Positions 17,332 through 27,405 of a stretch of 64,000 nt of DNA are shown here, in pieces. Where the stretch lies: the IMG/VR virus record IMGVR_UViG_3300008459_011050, positions 114,053 to 178,052 of that record. One strand, given 5' to 3'. Under the pieces are notes generated by a model, which was not told where the DNA came from, ran no database searches, and saw only the letters and a program-made list of their open reading frames with translations. Origin of the DNA: a virus. The position numbers and the translations under genes are program-made. How positions within the stretch are numbered: the stretch's first letter is position 1; every line of letters starts with the position of its first letter.

Positions 17332-18438
17332 ATGATAATAAATCTCAAAAGTCAAACCGATTTATCTGGTTTTTATGTGGTTTTTTATGGTTCAACGAAC
17401 TTTGAAGAAAGGGGTATTTATGGTATTTCACATTTGATGGAACACCTTATTTGTAAAAATTTTGAACATTTGAGGGATGATTTTGAAAAAGAGGGTATTG
17501 AATGGAATGCCTACACAACTCAAAATGAAATTGTTTTTTATTTCACCGGATTGGATGAATACTTAATGAAACAAAAATATGAATTAGTTGAGTTGATTAC
17601 TGATTTCAAAGTTTCGAAAGAACAATTTGAGAATGAGAGAAAGATTATACTACAAGAATATAAAAACCATTTTTCGGATCAATCAAACTGCCATTTATCA
17701 AATCTGAGTAGAAAGTTATATAAAGATTATGACGCAATCGGTCTCAAAGAAGATCTCGAAACAATTAGATATATGGATTGTCTTAATTTCTTTGAAAAAC
17801 AATTCAAAAATCCATCGAAAATAATAAATGTTTCGAAAGGCCAACCCTTCAAAATTGATGTTGAGTTTTCTAATTCAGAGATCGATAAAAAATTTGAATT
17901 TGGTCCGTATAAAGATGTTATTTTGGAACCCACTCGAAATTATGGAGATAAGGTATCAATATGTTTAACATCCAAAACAATTGAGGATGATTTCAGTTAT
18001 GTAATTTTCATCAACAATATGTTGACACTTGGTCTATCTTCACCTTTTTACTCGGAGATAAGAGAAAAGAGGGGTTTGGTCTATCATATAGGGTGTCATC
18101 AATCAAGGATGAACGATCAAGGTGTGAATATTATAAGTACTGAAACATCTAATAAGAATGTTGAATTACTTATCGACAGTTTCAAGGATGTGATGAAAAA
18201 TCCTGATAAATTTATTTCAAAGAAACGTTTTGATTTAGTTAGAAGGTCTTATCTTATTAAATTCCAAAAAGATAAAATTAATAGATTTCAGAATATAAAT
18301 AATTGGATTAATCCCACAGACTGGTCAGTCAAAGAAATAATCAAGACCATCAACTATGATAAAGTTATGGATGTCTATGATAAGTATTTTAAATTTGATG
18401 ATTTTTATATATCTAACGATAGAACAGAATTTAATTAG
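17332..18438 (+). CDS. M16 family (insulinase/pitrilysin-like) zinc peptidase
   Basis: 368 residues. The inverted zinc motif HLMEH is at residues 34-38, and the third-ligand region with conserved Glu follows at ERKIILQE (102-109). The C-terminal M16 half shows the usual SPFYSEIREKRGLVYHIG segment near 235-252. One full M16 repeat pair of about 400 residues is the normal size of small bacterial members. Such enzymes act as clamshells on unfolded peptides. It sits directly before the largest virion gene, so processing of virion or internal head proteins is one possibility; degradation of host peptides is another. A prohead protease of the T4 gp21 fold is not seen in the window. Confidence 0.85.
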   Translation: MIINLKSQTDLSGFYVVFYGSTNFEERGIYGISHLMEHLICKNFEHLRDDFEKEGIEWNAYTTQNEIVFYFTGLDEYLMKQKYELVELITDFKVSKEQFENERKIILQEYKNHFSDQSNCHLSNLSRKLYKDYDAIGLKEDLETIRYMDCLNFFEKQFKNPSKIINVSKGQPFKIDVEFSNSEIDKKFEFGPYKDVILEPTRNYGDKVSICLTSKTIEDDFSYVIFINNMLTLGLSSPFYSEIREKRGLVYHIGCHQSRMNDQGVNIISTETSNKNVELLIDSFKDVMKNPDKFISKKRFDLVRRSYLIKFQKDKINRFQNINNWINPTDWSVKEIIKTINYDKVMDVYDKYFKFDDFYISNDRTEFN

Positions 18439-18451
18439 AATGATTGGTTAA

Positions 18452-18462
18452 TTAATATATAA
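18452..18462 (+). promoter_or_regulatory. Class II promoter-like element, virion block 2
   Basis: Exact TTAATATATAA, 24 bases before the ATG at 18487. It heads the two giant virion genes 18487-26503. Confidence 0.55.
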
Positions 18463-18486
18463 GTCAATAATTGTTTTTAATAATTA

Positions 18487-21400
18487 ATGGCTGTATTACA
18501 AAGATCTGTTTCTAATATTTCTTCTTCAAATCCACAACCGGTAGTTGGTCAGGTTTTGGTATCTTCTCAAATTCCTAACACGACTTTCTACTCATCTAGA
18601 TTGGTAAATTATGTCGAGTCTATTGAGGTTGATGGTGTAATGAAGACTGCTTTTTTTTCTGAAGTTAATACCAATCTTAATGTTGGGGACAGAGTTTTTA
18701 TTGTTAATGGGAATTATGATTCAGGATCCCTTATTAAAGATAACAAATACAAAAAATTTTCCGATGGGTACAGAGTACTTGCAATTAACGGTTGTCGAGT
18801 AGTGCTCGACGTTGATTATACTGGTCTTTTACCATCCGTTGATTACACAAGTAAAAATTTTATTTATGTTCATGTGGTTACAAGTCAAAAAGATTTTGAT
18901 TATGTGAATTCATTGTCAACGTCTTTGGATGGGACTCCCTTTATCAAAAGTGTGTTCAGTGGGAATATAGTTGATGGGGATTTGGTACTGGAGTGTCAAA
19001 ACATACTTTACACAAATGGTTCATTCCAAGGTAATCAAACAATCTCAGGCAATTATGGTAAAGTTAGTTCTGAGGGATTTTGGGTAAGAGTTGATGATGG
19101 TGTAAATAATGATTGGATTGATATTTCATATTATGTCCTGTCGAATAGGATTATTCAAAATCCAATATTTTCTGGTTCTGGTAAATTGAATATACTTGGT
19201 GCGGATTTCTCGTATGATGGTTCAATTTTCGAAAAGGGTGGTATCTATAAATATGATAACTATGAGTGGATTATAAGTAATGAAGATTATCCATCTTATA
19301 TTTCAAAACTCAATTTTAGGTCTGGTAAATTTAGAGGTGTTCATAATGATGGGATTTATGGTTCTTATAAGAATAAGTTAGATTGGAGTAAATCCGTTTG
19401 GAATTCTGGCGTTCTATTGAATGCAAACTGGAAGGATGGATACATGAATTCAAAACATACAGTAGAAGAAACATCCTTCCTGTGTGGTCTTCAAAAAGTC
19501 GGTAGTGTTGAGACGATTGTTCAATCCTTTGATAATACCGATAATCGTGGGTTTGGTTATAATTTTATAGAAAATTCTAATTTTTTCACATATTCTATTG
19601 GTAATGGTAATTTTTTCAATTGTACATTTCTTACTCAGAGTCAAATGAAGTCAGCTTTGGATATTTACTACGGACTGGACACACCTTACCTGAGTGTATC
19701 CAATGGTGGTAGATATGAATTCTGTGATATTTATGATTTGAGAGGTAATAACAGTGTTTTTGTAAACAGTTCGATTAGAAACTCAAACTTATTAAGATCG
19801 AAAATCGTTAGCTCCGAAACAATAAACACATCGATAGAAAAGAGTAATTGGTCTTCTGATGGTGGAATAAAAATTATTGGGGCTGATTTATGGGGATATG
19901 ACCATGGGCAAAATGCTGTTTTATCTGGTACACAGGCTAGTATTTTTGGTACAATAAAACTTTATATCTCAGAGGAGGACTACTTTAAATTAAGCAAGGG
20001 AGATACTTTTTATATTTCGAAATTAAATAAAGAATTCATAAATAATATAATCGACGATGAAAACAAAATATTAAATATACTAGAAAATAGATATTTGATA
20101 GAAAACTACGACGACCATGATATATCCTCGGGTAACCTATCCAAAATGTTTGTCTCATTGAAGAGTACGCAAGAAAATCTTTATAGGAGTTATATCAAAA
20201 CTTCAAATACTACTGTAAATTATTACAAATATTCAATAAATGACACCGATACTTCAGCTTGGTATAAAATTCCAGCAGCGTTTGCTTTTTCTTCTACATA
20301 CGCTCAAAATATCGGTTATATCCTAGGTGACTTTGTTTTTGTTGGTGACCCGATGGATATAAATAAAACTCTTTTTTTCCAATATTGGCCAGTTAATAAA
20401 GGTGATGTAGCCGACGGTAGAGTGGGGTCAAGAGCATTTCTAGGTGATTTTTCAAAAGCGGAACAGTATGGTGAAAATTGGAAGCAATATGGTCCTTTGG
20501 ATTCTAATGTTCCGTATTCTGGTGATTGGTTACAGGTTGGTATTTATAATGGTTATATTTTATCTGCCACCATGGCGATATGGGATCCAAGTACGTCTTA
20601 TTTTGGTTTTACCAATCAAGAGATACTACTAACTCCTAATAGTAATTATTCACCTGCATATCCATACGGAGATATAATAAGAGATAATGATATTGATAAT
20701 AACTATTATATATTTGTCGGATATGATATCGGATTGACGAATTCATCTAAACAAATACTCACTTCTGTAGATTACTTAAGTCAAAATACGGTAACCTATT
20801 CAAACTTCAATTATCCATCAATCGACATATCATCAAACATATTTGGTTGGTATGAAAATATTGATGGTGAATTGGTTGGTACTTCTCGAAATAGAATATC
20901 TCCAATAGACGTTACAAATATTAATAATCTTTTTAAGGATACAATTCTAGTAAATGGTGATTTCAAAAGTGGTGTGATGTCAGATTCAAGTTGGGTAAGT
21001 GGTGACCATACAAACAACTATAGTAATGTAATTCAAAAAATAGCAAACCAACCACTCGATATAAAATTAGATACCTATTTATCCAAAAAGATTTTGGTAT
21101 TGACACTTATAAATAAAAATTTATCATCTTTTGATCTTGAAGGGTATGATTATCGAGTTGGTGATTATGTCTGGTTGAAATCAATTAATTACACAGAATT
21201 TACAGGAGCTACTGTGAGTTCAGTTTCTGGTCGATATAAAATAGTTAGATTTTTTCCCCTCAACTCAGAAGTGTGGTTAGAAAACTTAGACACTGTGAAT
21301 AAAATTTCAAATTTAAATAGTGGTGGTACATTTTTTATCAATTCCGGTGATACTAATAATTACTTGTCTATACACAAAACAAATTTTGTTGACAGTAAAA

Positions 21401-23607
21401 TAGTTTCAGGTAAATTTAAAAGGTCGGGTATAGAAAACTGTAAAATCGAAAATGAAAATTTCAAAAAGTATGTTTATCCAGCTAGTGATTTGAAAAATAC
21501 AGAACTTCTTAGATTAGTAAATATTATGTTCCAAGATACAAAAAATACCATAAAAAGTGGTTTAGTATACAAATCTCATTTTGTTAATGATATTTTTGAT
21601 GGGGGTAATTTTTATAATTCAATTTGGTTAGGTGGAACATTTTCAGATGGTCTCTTCAAATCAAGTGTTTGGACTGGTGGTAATTTCAATGGTGGAAAAT
21701 TTGTCGACAGTAGAGAATCAACAGTTTTTACATTTGATTTCGATGTAACATCAAATATTAAACTTTGGCAAGGTGGTAATTTCAACGGTGGTGAATTTTA
21801 TAATTCATTGTGGGTGCGGGGTAATTTCAATGGTGGTAGATTTTATTTTTCGGATTGGACAGGTGGAACTTGGAACAATGGTGTTTTGGGCAGTAAAAAC
21901 ATAAGAACTAGGGATACTACTATGGCTTATTTTGGACCAACCACATCATTTGGAGCGACCCACACAGTTTGGTATAATGGACTAGTTGAGAATGCTACTG
22001 TTGGGGGGTTTGGTTCAATAGATTGGTACGGCGGTAAAATGAGTGGTGGTGAATTTACAAGTGAGGGTAGGAATAGTTCCAATTATTCTATATGGCATGG
22101 TGGTGATTTCTACAGTAGTGCATTTACCAAACAAGCTTGGTGGTTGACAGGAAACTTTTACAGTGGTAAATTTCTAAGCGAGATCGGATGGGATCAAGTT
22201 TCTTTATTATCACATCCAAGTGCGACTTTCAGTTATGGGTGGGTTAGTGGTAATTTATACGGAGGAGAGTTTGGTAATGGTTCAACAGGAACAAATTCAG
22301 TATGGTATGATGGTATAATGCATGGTGGTGTTTTTCAGGGTAAATTTTGGAGAGATGGTCTAGCGATCAATGGTAAATTTTATGGAAGTTTGGTAACACA
22401 GAGTGACATAAGTCAGTCTCTCCTATCTTATACTCAGAGTTTTTACGGAATTTGGAATAATGGGTACGTTGATAATATTATTTACAATGTTAAAAAGGAT
22501 AGATTAGTGACGACTGAAGACTTAGAAGTCAGTTCCAAAAAAATTAAACCCACCCTCAAGATGTTTGATATGTATAATGTGGTTTGGATAAAGGGAACAT
22601 TCTCGCATGAGCTTTCAACTTTCAACAATTCAGTTTGGTTGAGTGGAGAATTCAATTCTGGAAATTTTAATGATTCATACTTTAATCCTTACGTCGATCT
22701 CACGCTTGCCGGAGCTAATATAGAAGACTATGTCAGGTTTGAATACACGAAGATGATCTATGATTACGTAGATACTTTATTAAATGATCAAGATTTTGTA
22801 TTCGAAACAACGACATTCTTTTTACAAAGAATTATTGATTTCAAAAATACGTTGAATAACGATCCTATTATTAAGGGAGAATTTATTGTTGAATTTGCAT
22901 TTTTCGATGGTCAAGTATCACCATATCCTCCCAATTACGGTGATATAGACTTTCCAGAATCTGATTATAATAATTTTTCAGCAAATGATTTGAATAGTAC
23001 AGTGGTTGTTCGAATTTATGAACCAAAAATATTTGTTAGATTTCCTAATGAATATGTCGGCATAACTCTTTTCAGACCACAGTCACCGGCACCGCCGGGT
23101 CCTGGTACGCCAATACCATCACTGATCTATACATATTTATATCCGAATTTACAGAATTCTGGTACTTTACCCTATTCATTCAACACTAATGAAGTTTGTA
23201 TTTGGAAAGGTGGTAATTTTAACGGAGGTGAATTCAATTATTCAAAATGGTTGGGTGGAAACTTCAATAATGGTGTTATTAACGGATCAATTTGGTTAGA
23301 TGGTGTTTTCAACTATGGTGAAATGAACAACTGCTATTGGGAAAATGGAACTTGGAGAAATGGTAATTGGAACGGTAGTCCCTTCGATTATACAAAATTA
23401 AAATTTGACACCAGTTCGAGCCTTTGGATCGTAGATGATAAAAAAACTGATCAGATCTTGAAAAATATTTATAATTATACCTCGAATACAAATTTACATT
23501 TGTCAAACGTAATCACAAAAGAACCGACTACTACAGAAGTAGTTCATACTTTTGATGCGTCTGACTTTGTTAGATGGAAAGTGGATACAGAAAACTCAAC
23601 ACAATAA
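18487..23607 (+). CDS. Giant virion protein with aromatic xWxxG/xFxxG pentapeptide repeats
   Basis: 1706 residues, no signal peptide. Long beta-rich segments alternate with arrays of five-residue units of the form x-[W/F]-x-x-[G/S], for example LWQGG NFNGG EFYNS LWVRG. Arrays lie at about residues 270-325, 1031-1318, 1371-1401 and 1571-1638. Regular pentads with a central bulky residue recall pentapeptide-repeat beta-helices, where Leu or Phe is central; here Trp is frequent. Similar arrays occur in the genes at 23609 and 47476. The simplest reading is a tail-fibre or baseplate protein with right-handed helix segments. A Pro-rich stretch (SPAPPGPGTPIP) near residue 1535 may be a linker. Confidence 0.75.
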   Translation: MAVLQRSVSNISSSNPQPVVGQVLVSSQIPNTTFYSSRLVNYVESIEVDGVMKTAFFSEVNTNLNVGDRVFIVNGNYDSGSLIKDNKYKKFSDGYRVLAINGCRVVLDVDYTGLLPSVDYTSKNFIYVHVVTSQKDFDYVNSLSTSLDGTPFIKSVFSGNIVDGDLVLECQNILYTNGSFQGNQTISGNYGKVSSEGFWVRVDDGVNNDWIDISYYVLSNRIIQNPIFSGSGKLNILGADFSYDGSIFEKGGIYKYDNYEWIISNEDYPSYISKLNFRSGKFRGVHNDGIYGSYKNKLDWSKSVWNSGVLLNANWKDGYMNSKHTVEETSFLCGLQKVGSVETIVQSFDNTDNRGFGYNFIENSNFFTYSIGNGNFFNCTFLTQSQMKSALDIYYGLDTPYLSVSNGGRYEFCDIYDLRGNNSVFVNSSIRNSNLLRSKIVSSETINTSIEKSNWSSDGGIKIIGADLWGYDHGQNAVLSGTQASIFGTIKLYISEEDYFKLSKGDTFYISKLNKEFINNIIDDENKILNILENRYLIENYDDHDISSGNLSKMFVSLKSTQENLYRSYIKTSNTTVNYYKYSINDTDTSAWYKIPAAFAFSSTYAQNIGYILGDFVFVGDPMDINKTLFFQYWPVNKGDVADGRVGSRAFLGDFSKAEQYGENWKQYGPLDSNVPYSGDWLQVGIYNGYILSATMAIWDPSTSYFGFTNQEILLTPNSNYSPAYPYGDIIRDNDIDNNYYIFVGYDIGLTNSSKQILTSVDYLSQNTVTYSNFNYPSIDISSNIFGWYENIDGELVGTSRNRISPIDVTNINNLFKDTILVNGDFKSGVMSDSSWVSGDHTNNYSNVIQKIANQPLDIKLDTYLSKKILVLTLINKNLSSFDLEGYDYRVGDYVWLKSINYTEFTGATVSSVSGRYKIVRFFPLNSEVWLENLDTVNKISNLNSGGTFFINSGDTNNYLSIHKTNFVDSKIVSGKFKRSGIENCKIENENFKKYVYPASDLKNTELLRLVNIMFQDTKNTIKSGLVYKSHFVNDIFDGGNFYNSIWLGGTFSDGLFKSSVWTGGNFNGGKFVDSRESTVFTFDFDVTSNIKLWQGGNFNGGEFYNSLWVRGNFNGGRFYFSDWTGGTWNNGVLGSKNIRTRDTTMAYFGPTTSFGATHTVWYNGLVENATVGGFGSIDWYGGKMSGGEFTSEGRNSSNYSIWHGGDFYSSAFTKQAWWLTGNFYSGKFLSEIGWDQVSLLSHPSATFSYGWVSGNLYGGEFGNGSTGTNSVWYDGIMHGGVFQGKFWRDGLAINGKFYGSLVTQSDISQSLLSYTQSFYGIWNNGYVDNIIYNVKKDRLVTTEDLEVSSKKIKPTLKMFDMYNVVWIKGTFSHELSTFNNSVWLSGEFNSGNFNDSYFNPYVDLTLAGANIEDYVRFEYTKMIYDYVDTLLNDQDFVFETTTFFLQRIIDFKNTLNNDPIIKGEFIVEFAFFDGQVSPYPPNYGDIDFPESDYNNFSANDLNSTVVVRIYEPKIFVRFPNEYVGITLFRPQSPAPPGPGTPIPSLIYTYLYPNLQNSGTLPYSFNTNEVCIWKGGNFNGGEFNYSKWLGGNFNNGVINGSIWLDGVFNYGEMNNCYWENGTWRNGNWNGSPFDYTKLKFDTSSSLWIVDDKKTDQILKNIYNYTSNTNLHLSNVITKEPTTTEVVHTFDASDFVRWKVDTENSTQ

Positions 23608-23608
23608 C

Positions 23609-26503
23609 ATGGCAGAAATGGAATCATCATCGAACACATCAAATCAACCAACTGAGAGTTTGATAAGTACATTCAAAGCTTCTCCAGGTGGACCAGGACA
23701 AGGAGCTCAAGGTTCACCCGATTGGGTTTTGGGTGAAGAAGATCTGCTAGACTCAGACCTGAATAATTTCAGTAGACCACACTTTTATAATTATGGTGTA
23801 TTTGGTTCATATAAAATATTTCTATGTAATAACTTTGGGTCCAAAGATATATTTACCAATTTTCAGAAAGGATATAAGATAGACATAACTTTAACCGCTA
23901 GGGAGTTCTTTAATGGGGTTTCAAACACATCTTATGGGGGATTCATCGACGTTGAATTCAATATGGGACATCTACCCCCTATCATTAAAAAGTTAAAGGT
24001 AACCGGATATGATAAATTTGTCAAATTTACATTTTTTCATCAACCGACAGATTTTGACCTAAGAAAAACCAATGGTAAAAATTTTTGGATCAGGAAGCTC
24101 ACTCCTGGTAAACTGAAGATAATAGATTCTAGAGTTGAATTGACTGTTGTGTCATATGATAATATTTTAAATAATACATTATATAATAGTTATGATACAA
24201 ATTATGGATATTTCACAATACCATTTTATAGTGACAGTAGAGAAATAATTACCAATTTGGGAAATAAAATAGGTGGTGAAACCTCTATAAAATTTGGAAA
24301 TGGTCAATTTAAACAGGGTATTTGGAAAACTGGAGTTTGGAACGATGGGTGGAGGGCTCCTTGGGGTATCGAAGATATATTTTATTTTGAAAAAATAAAT
24401 AGTAATACTTTTCAACTATCACCAAATATGTGGATGTTGAAGCTCGATTGCAATACGAATATAGAAAATGTAATTAACATTAGTGACAATTTAAAAGTTA
24501 ATGACTTTATTTCTATGGGTAATGTTGTTGGTATAGATATAAATGAGGAGAGGTATCTATTGAAAGATTATTATAGAATTTCTTCAATTGAAACTTCTGG
24601 TGCTGTTATCACTCTCACAGTCGAGATACCCATCGCTAAATTTCCCCTTCGAAGATTTGAAATTGATTCCAACTCACATTTGATATATGTTACAAAAAAT
24701 ATTTGGTTAGGTGGAACGTTTTTGAACGGATTATTCAGAGGTGTTTGGAATTATGGTTTATTTAAGGGGTTTCCTTTTACTACTGTAATGAAAGATTCAC
24801 ATTTTGTTGACGGTATATTCGATGGTGGTCGATTCATATCATCTGTTGGTAGTATAACATCAAGTACCTCGGACGTGAAGACATACCAAACTGGACTAGT
24901 ACAATTTTTTGAATTTTATGACAATAATATTTCGGAAACAGAGGGTTTCAGTGATTACATAGACAACACCTACCAATCTTGGATCGATGTAAACTATTCG
25001 ACACAATCATTTGTAAATTTGAATAGTTTGACTAGTATCTATGATGACAACTTTGGTAAAAAGGTACCGATACCAAATTTATATGGATATCCAACAAATG
25101 ATATTTTATCGAGTTACTCGAAATTCAAAAATACAAATGATACGGATGTTGATTTTTATAACCTCGGAACAAAGTATAAAGTGTTTACAGATTACTTAGG
25201 TGATAATGGATATTTTAGAAAAGCTTTCAATAGTGAGGGCAGACCAGGAATTGATGAATTTAGAGGTGCTGGGTGGACTGCAAACACTGGTAATTTTTAT
25301 GGTACACCTACTGTGAGTTTCATATACAATTCAAATCTTACAAGAAGAAATGTAAATAGGTTTTCCATAATTCTAGCAACGTTTGGATATAATGTACTTA
25401 ATAATGATAATATCAGAGCTGAGGACAAAAAATATTCTATAGTAGAATATGATATGGAATACTTTCAAAGGGGATGGAATGAAGATGCACAGCAGTTCAC
25501 AAATACCTTCTCAAAACCTCTCAATCTTTTGGGTAGTAATTATCCATCTACTACGAACATTTTCAAGAGTGGTCTTCTCAAAACCGAATACTTCTTCAAT
25601 AAAAATGCGCTGGATTTGATTCTCAGATATAATTCTGAATTTATTCCACCTTCTGATAGTATTGCAATGTACGGATTCAATTATACACATTCTTTAAGCT
25701 CACCAACAGGTGAAGTAAGTGGTAGTTATTCCACAACCTACTCTTTCTTGATGCCACAGACGGCTGATGCATTCATAGGAACCGATGTTGTACCAGAGTT
25801 TTTCCTAGAAGATGTTCTCGCTGGTAATGTGACGTATAATAAGTATGATATTGTAAGAAGAGCTACAGGAGATGCATTTGGTCCATATTTTATTTCACTA
25901 GTTGATAATAATCAATCTCCGTTAGCTGACACCACTGCTTGGGCTAAGACAGTAGTTGGATTTAACAATCCAGTCAAGGAAAATACAATTTTCGAACAAT
26001 CTGAAGTATTTGATTACTTCACATCGGTCAGAATTAATTATTTTAAGTTTCTCGAAGTTGACTCGATTCCATTTTTCAAGTATTGGGATTATGAAATAAA
26101 CTTTTCATCCACGTTCAAAGATGGTAATAGTAATAAATTGTCACTCGAATTCGCTAAACCACATGGATTGAAAACTGGTGACTTCATAAGTATAAAACTA
26201 GATGAGACTAAATTCAATCCAGATTATGAACAAAGTAATATAAGAGTTGGTCTTGTCCAAGATGGTCCTGTTCGAATTAGGGGTCGAGCTGGGGATGTTG
26301 CTTACACTGTGAAACTAGACTTTCCTTATGGGAACACTGTTTCCTATTTGTCTGAGTCAGGTACGGTGACGAAAGATGGAAATAGAATCGATAAAAGAAT
26401 ACAAACAAATTATTACGCTAGTGCTCCGAAAGTGGACGGACTAGATGAGAATTTCATTTATTTAGGAAATAATCAGATATTTGTAGATAGAGACGCTTTT
26501 TGA
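23609..26503 (+). CDS. Large virion protein with scattered pentapeptide repeats
   Basis: 964 residues from ATG at 23609, two bases after the stop of the previous gene (TAACATG). The reading frame is open further upstream to 23552, but that would overlap the preceding gene by 56 bases, so the internal ATG is preferred. The N-terminus is Ser/Gly/Pro-rich. Short x-[W/F]-x-x-G arrays occur at about 227-254 (GIWKTGVWNDG) and 364-414 (IWLGGTFLNGLFRG, GIFDGGRF), linking it to the 1706-residue protein. The rest is beta-rich and unrecognised. Probably part of the same fibre or baseplate assembly. It ends one base before the convergent DnaJ-like gene. Confidence 0.7.
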   Translation: MAEMESSSNTSNQPTESLISTFKASPGGPGQGAQGSPDWVLGEEDLLDSDLNNFSRPHFYNYGVFGSYKIFLCNNFGSKDIFTNFQKGYKIDITLTAREFFNGVSNTSYGGFIDVEFNMGHLPPIIKKLKVTGYDKFVKFTFFHQPTDFDLRKTNGKNFWIRKLTPGKLKIIDSRVELTVVSYDNILNNTLYNSYDTNYGYFTIPFYSDSREIITNLGNKIGGETSIKFGNGQFKQGIWKTGVWNDGWRAPWGIEDIFYFEKINSNTFQLSPNMWMLKLDCNTNIENVINISDNLKVNDFISMGNVVGIDINEERYLLKDYYRISSIETSGAVITLTVEIPIAKFPLRRFEIDSNSHLIYVTKNIWLGGTFLNGLFRGVWNYGLFKGFPFTTVMKDSHFVDGIFDGGRFISSVGSITSSTSDVKTYQTGLVQFFEFYDNNISETEGFSDYIDNTYQSWIDVNYSTQSFVNLNSLTSIYDDNFGKKVPIPNLYGYPTNDILSSYSKFKNTNDTDVDFYNLGTKYKVFTDYLGDNGYFRKAFNSEGRPGIDEFRGAGWTANTGNFYGTPTVSFIYNSNLTRRNVNRFSIILATFGYNVLNNDNIRAEDKKYSIVEYDMEYFQRGWNEDAQQFTNTFSKPLNLLGSNYPSTTNIFKSGLLKTEYFFNKNALDLILRYNSEFIPPSDSIAMYGFNYTHSLSSPTGEVSGSYSTTYSFLMPQTADAFIGTDVVPEFFLEDVLAGNVTYNKYDIVRRATGDAFGPYFISLVDNNQSPLADTTAWAKTVVGFNNPVKENTIFEQSEVFDYFTSVRINYFKFLEVDSIPFFKYWDYEINFSSTFKDGNSNKLSLEFAKPHGLKTGDFISIKLDETKFNPDYEQSNIRVGLVQDGPVRIRGRAGDVAYTVKLDFPYGNTVSYLSESGTVTKDGNRIDKRIQTNYYASAPKVDGLDENFIYLGNNQIFVDRDAF

Positions 26504-26504
26504 T

Positions 26505-27224
26505 TTATTTTTTTACTAACCACAAGTGACCAACCATTCCCATTTGGAATTTGTCAAAGTGTCCCATGGATTCAACTTTGTGGGATTTCTCATTTTTTGG
26601 AAATTTGATACCGGTTAATTTTTGTTTTCCGTAAATTCTTTTATCTCCATTACAGGTTTTACAAGGTGACCATCCAACCTGACCCTCTCCGTTACAGATC
26701 GTACAAGTTTTTCCAAATGGGTCTTTACCACTACCCTCACAAAAATCACATCCATCAGAACCATCAAATAGTTTCAATATATTTCCGAATTCATCTTTGA
26801 TTTCTATTTTTGATTTTGTGTCCTTACCATTCCCCTTACAATCTTTACAGACAACCCATCTATCATATTCTATACTTCCATCAAAGCGATCATCGATTTT
26901 CAACAAAATATTCAAATCATTCTGATTCCATTGGCTTTCGAATTTCTCATTGTCGTAAGCAACATTTAGATTTTCATACTCATTACTCAATAGTTCTTTA
27001 GTTTCGTCATATGAGTTTCCAAACCTACTTCTGACATCATATTGTTTTCTAGTTTCATCAACTAATACATCATACGATTCGGTAATTTCGGCAAATAATA
27101 TGGGGTCACCTCCTTTATCCGGATGGTGTGTGAATGAAAGCTTGTAATAGGCTTTCTTAATTTCTTTTTCTGATGATGTATTTGGAACACCTAAAATTCC
27201 GTAATAATTCTTATTGAAGTTCAT
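26505..27224 (-). CDS. dnaJ: DnaJ-like co-chaperone (J domain plus zinc-finger region)
   Basis: 239 residues. An N-terminal J domain (about 5-65) has the HPD motif in FTHHPDKGGDP. A cysteine-rich region follows with four CxxCxGxG-type elements: CKDCKGNG, CDFCEGSG, CTICNGEG and CKTCNGD. The C-terminal substrate-binding domains of full DnaJ (about 375 residues) are mostly missing, so it is a short form. The HPD loop implies stimulation of host DnaK, perhaps for virion folding. It is the last gene of the operon orf106-rpsU-dnaJ; its start overlaps the end of rpsU by 14 bases. Confidence 0.92.
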   Translation of the reverse strand: MNFNKNYYGILGVPNTSSEKEIKKAYYKLSFTHHPDKGGDPILFAEITESYDVLVDETRKQYDVRSRFGNSYDETKELLSNEYENLNVAYDNEKFESQWNQNDLNILLKIDDRFDGSIEYDRWVVCKDCKGNGKDTKSKIEIKDEFGNILKLFDGSDGCDFCEGSGKDPFGKTCTICNGEGQVGWSPCKTCNGDKRIYGKQKLTGIKFPKNEKSHKVESMGHFDKFQMGMVGHLWLVKK

Positions 27225-27405
27225 CTAGTTTACTTTGTCGCCACTTAGCTTTTTTAATTTCATTTCTCCTTTCAACAGATGGTTTTGTGAACTCCTTTCT
27301 GCGTCTCAGTTCCTTAGTAATTCCAATTTTATCAAACTTACGTTTGAACTTTTTCAAAGCTTTTTCAAGTCCATCTTTACCGCCTTGTACTTCAATTATA
27401 ATCAT
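27211..27405 (-). CDS. rpsU: Ribosomal protein bS21
   Basis: 64 residues, the normal S21 length, very basic. The conserved core is present: ALKKFKRKFDKIGITKELRRR followed by EFTKPSVERR. S21 binds the 30S platform next to the 3' end of 16S rRNA. In Bacteroidota ribosomes S21 takes part in hiding the anti-Shine-Dalgarno sequence, so a phage copy could change which mRNAs are translated. Phage S21 genes are known from large metagenomic phages. ATG at 27405 overlaps the TGA of the upstream small gene (ATGA), and the end overlaps dnaJ, so the three are translated together. Confidence 0.95.
   Translation of the reverse strand: MIIIEVQGGKDGLEKALKKFKRKFDKIGITKELRRRKEFTKPSVERRNEIKKAKWRQSKLDELQ

Noticed and set aside
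23552-23608. Upstream extension of the 964-residue virion protein
   Set aside because: It would overlap the previous gene by 56 bases; an ATG directly after that gene's stop gives the usual coupling seen in this genome.
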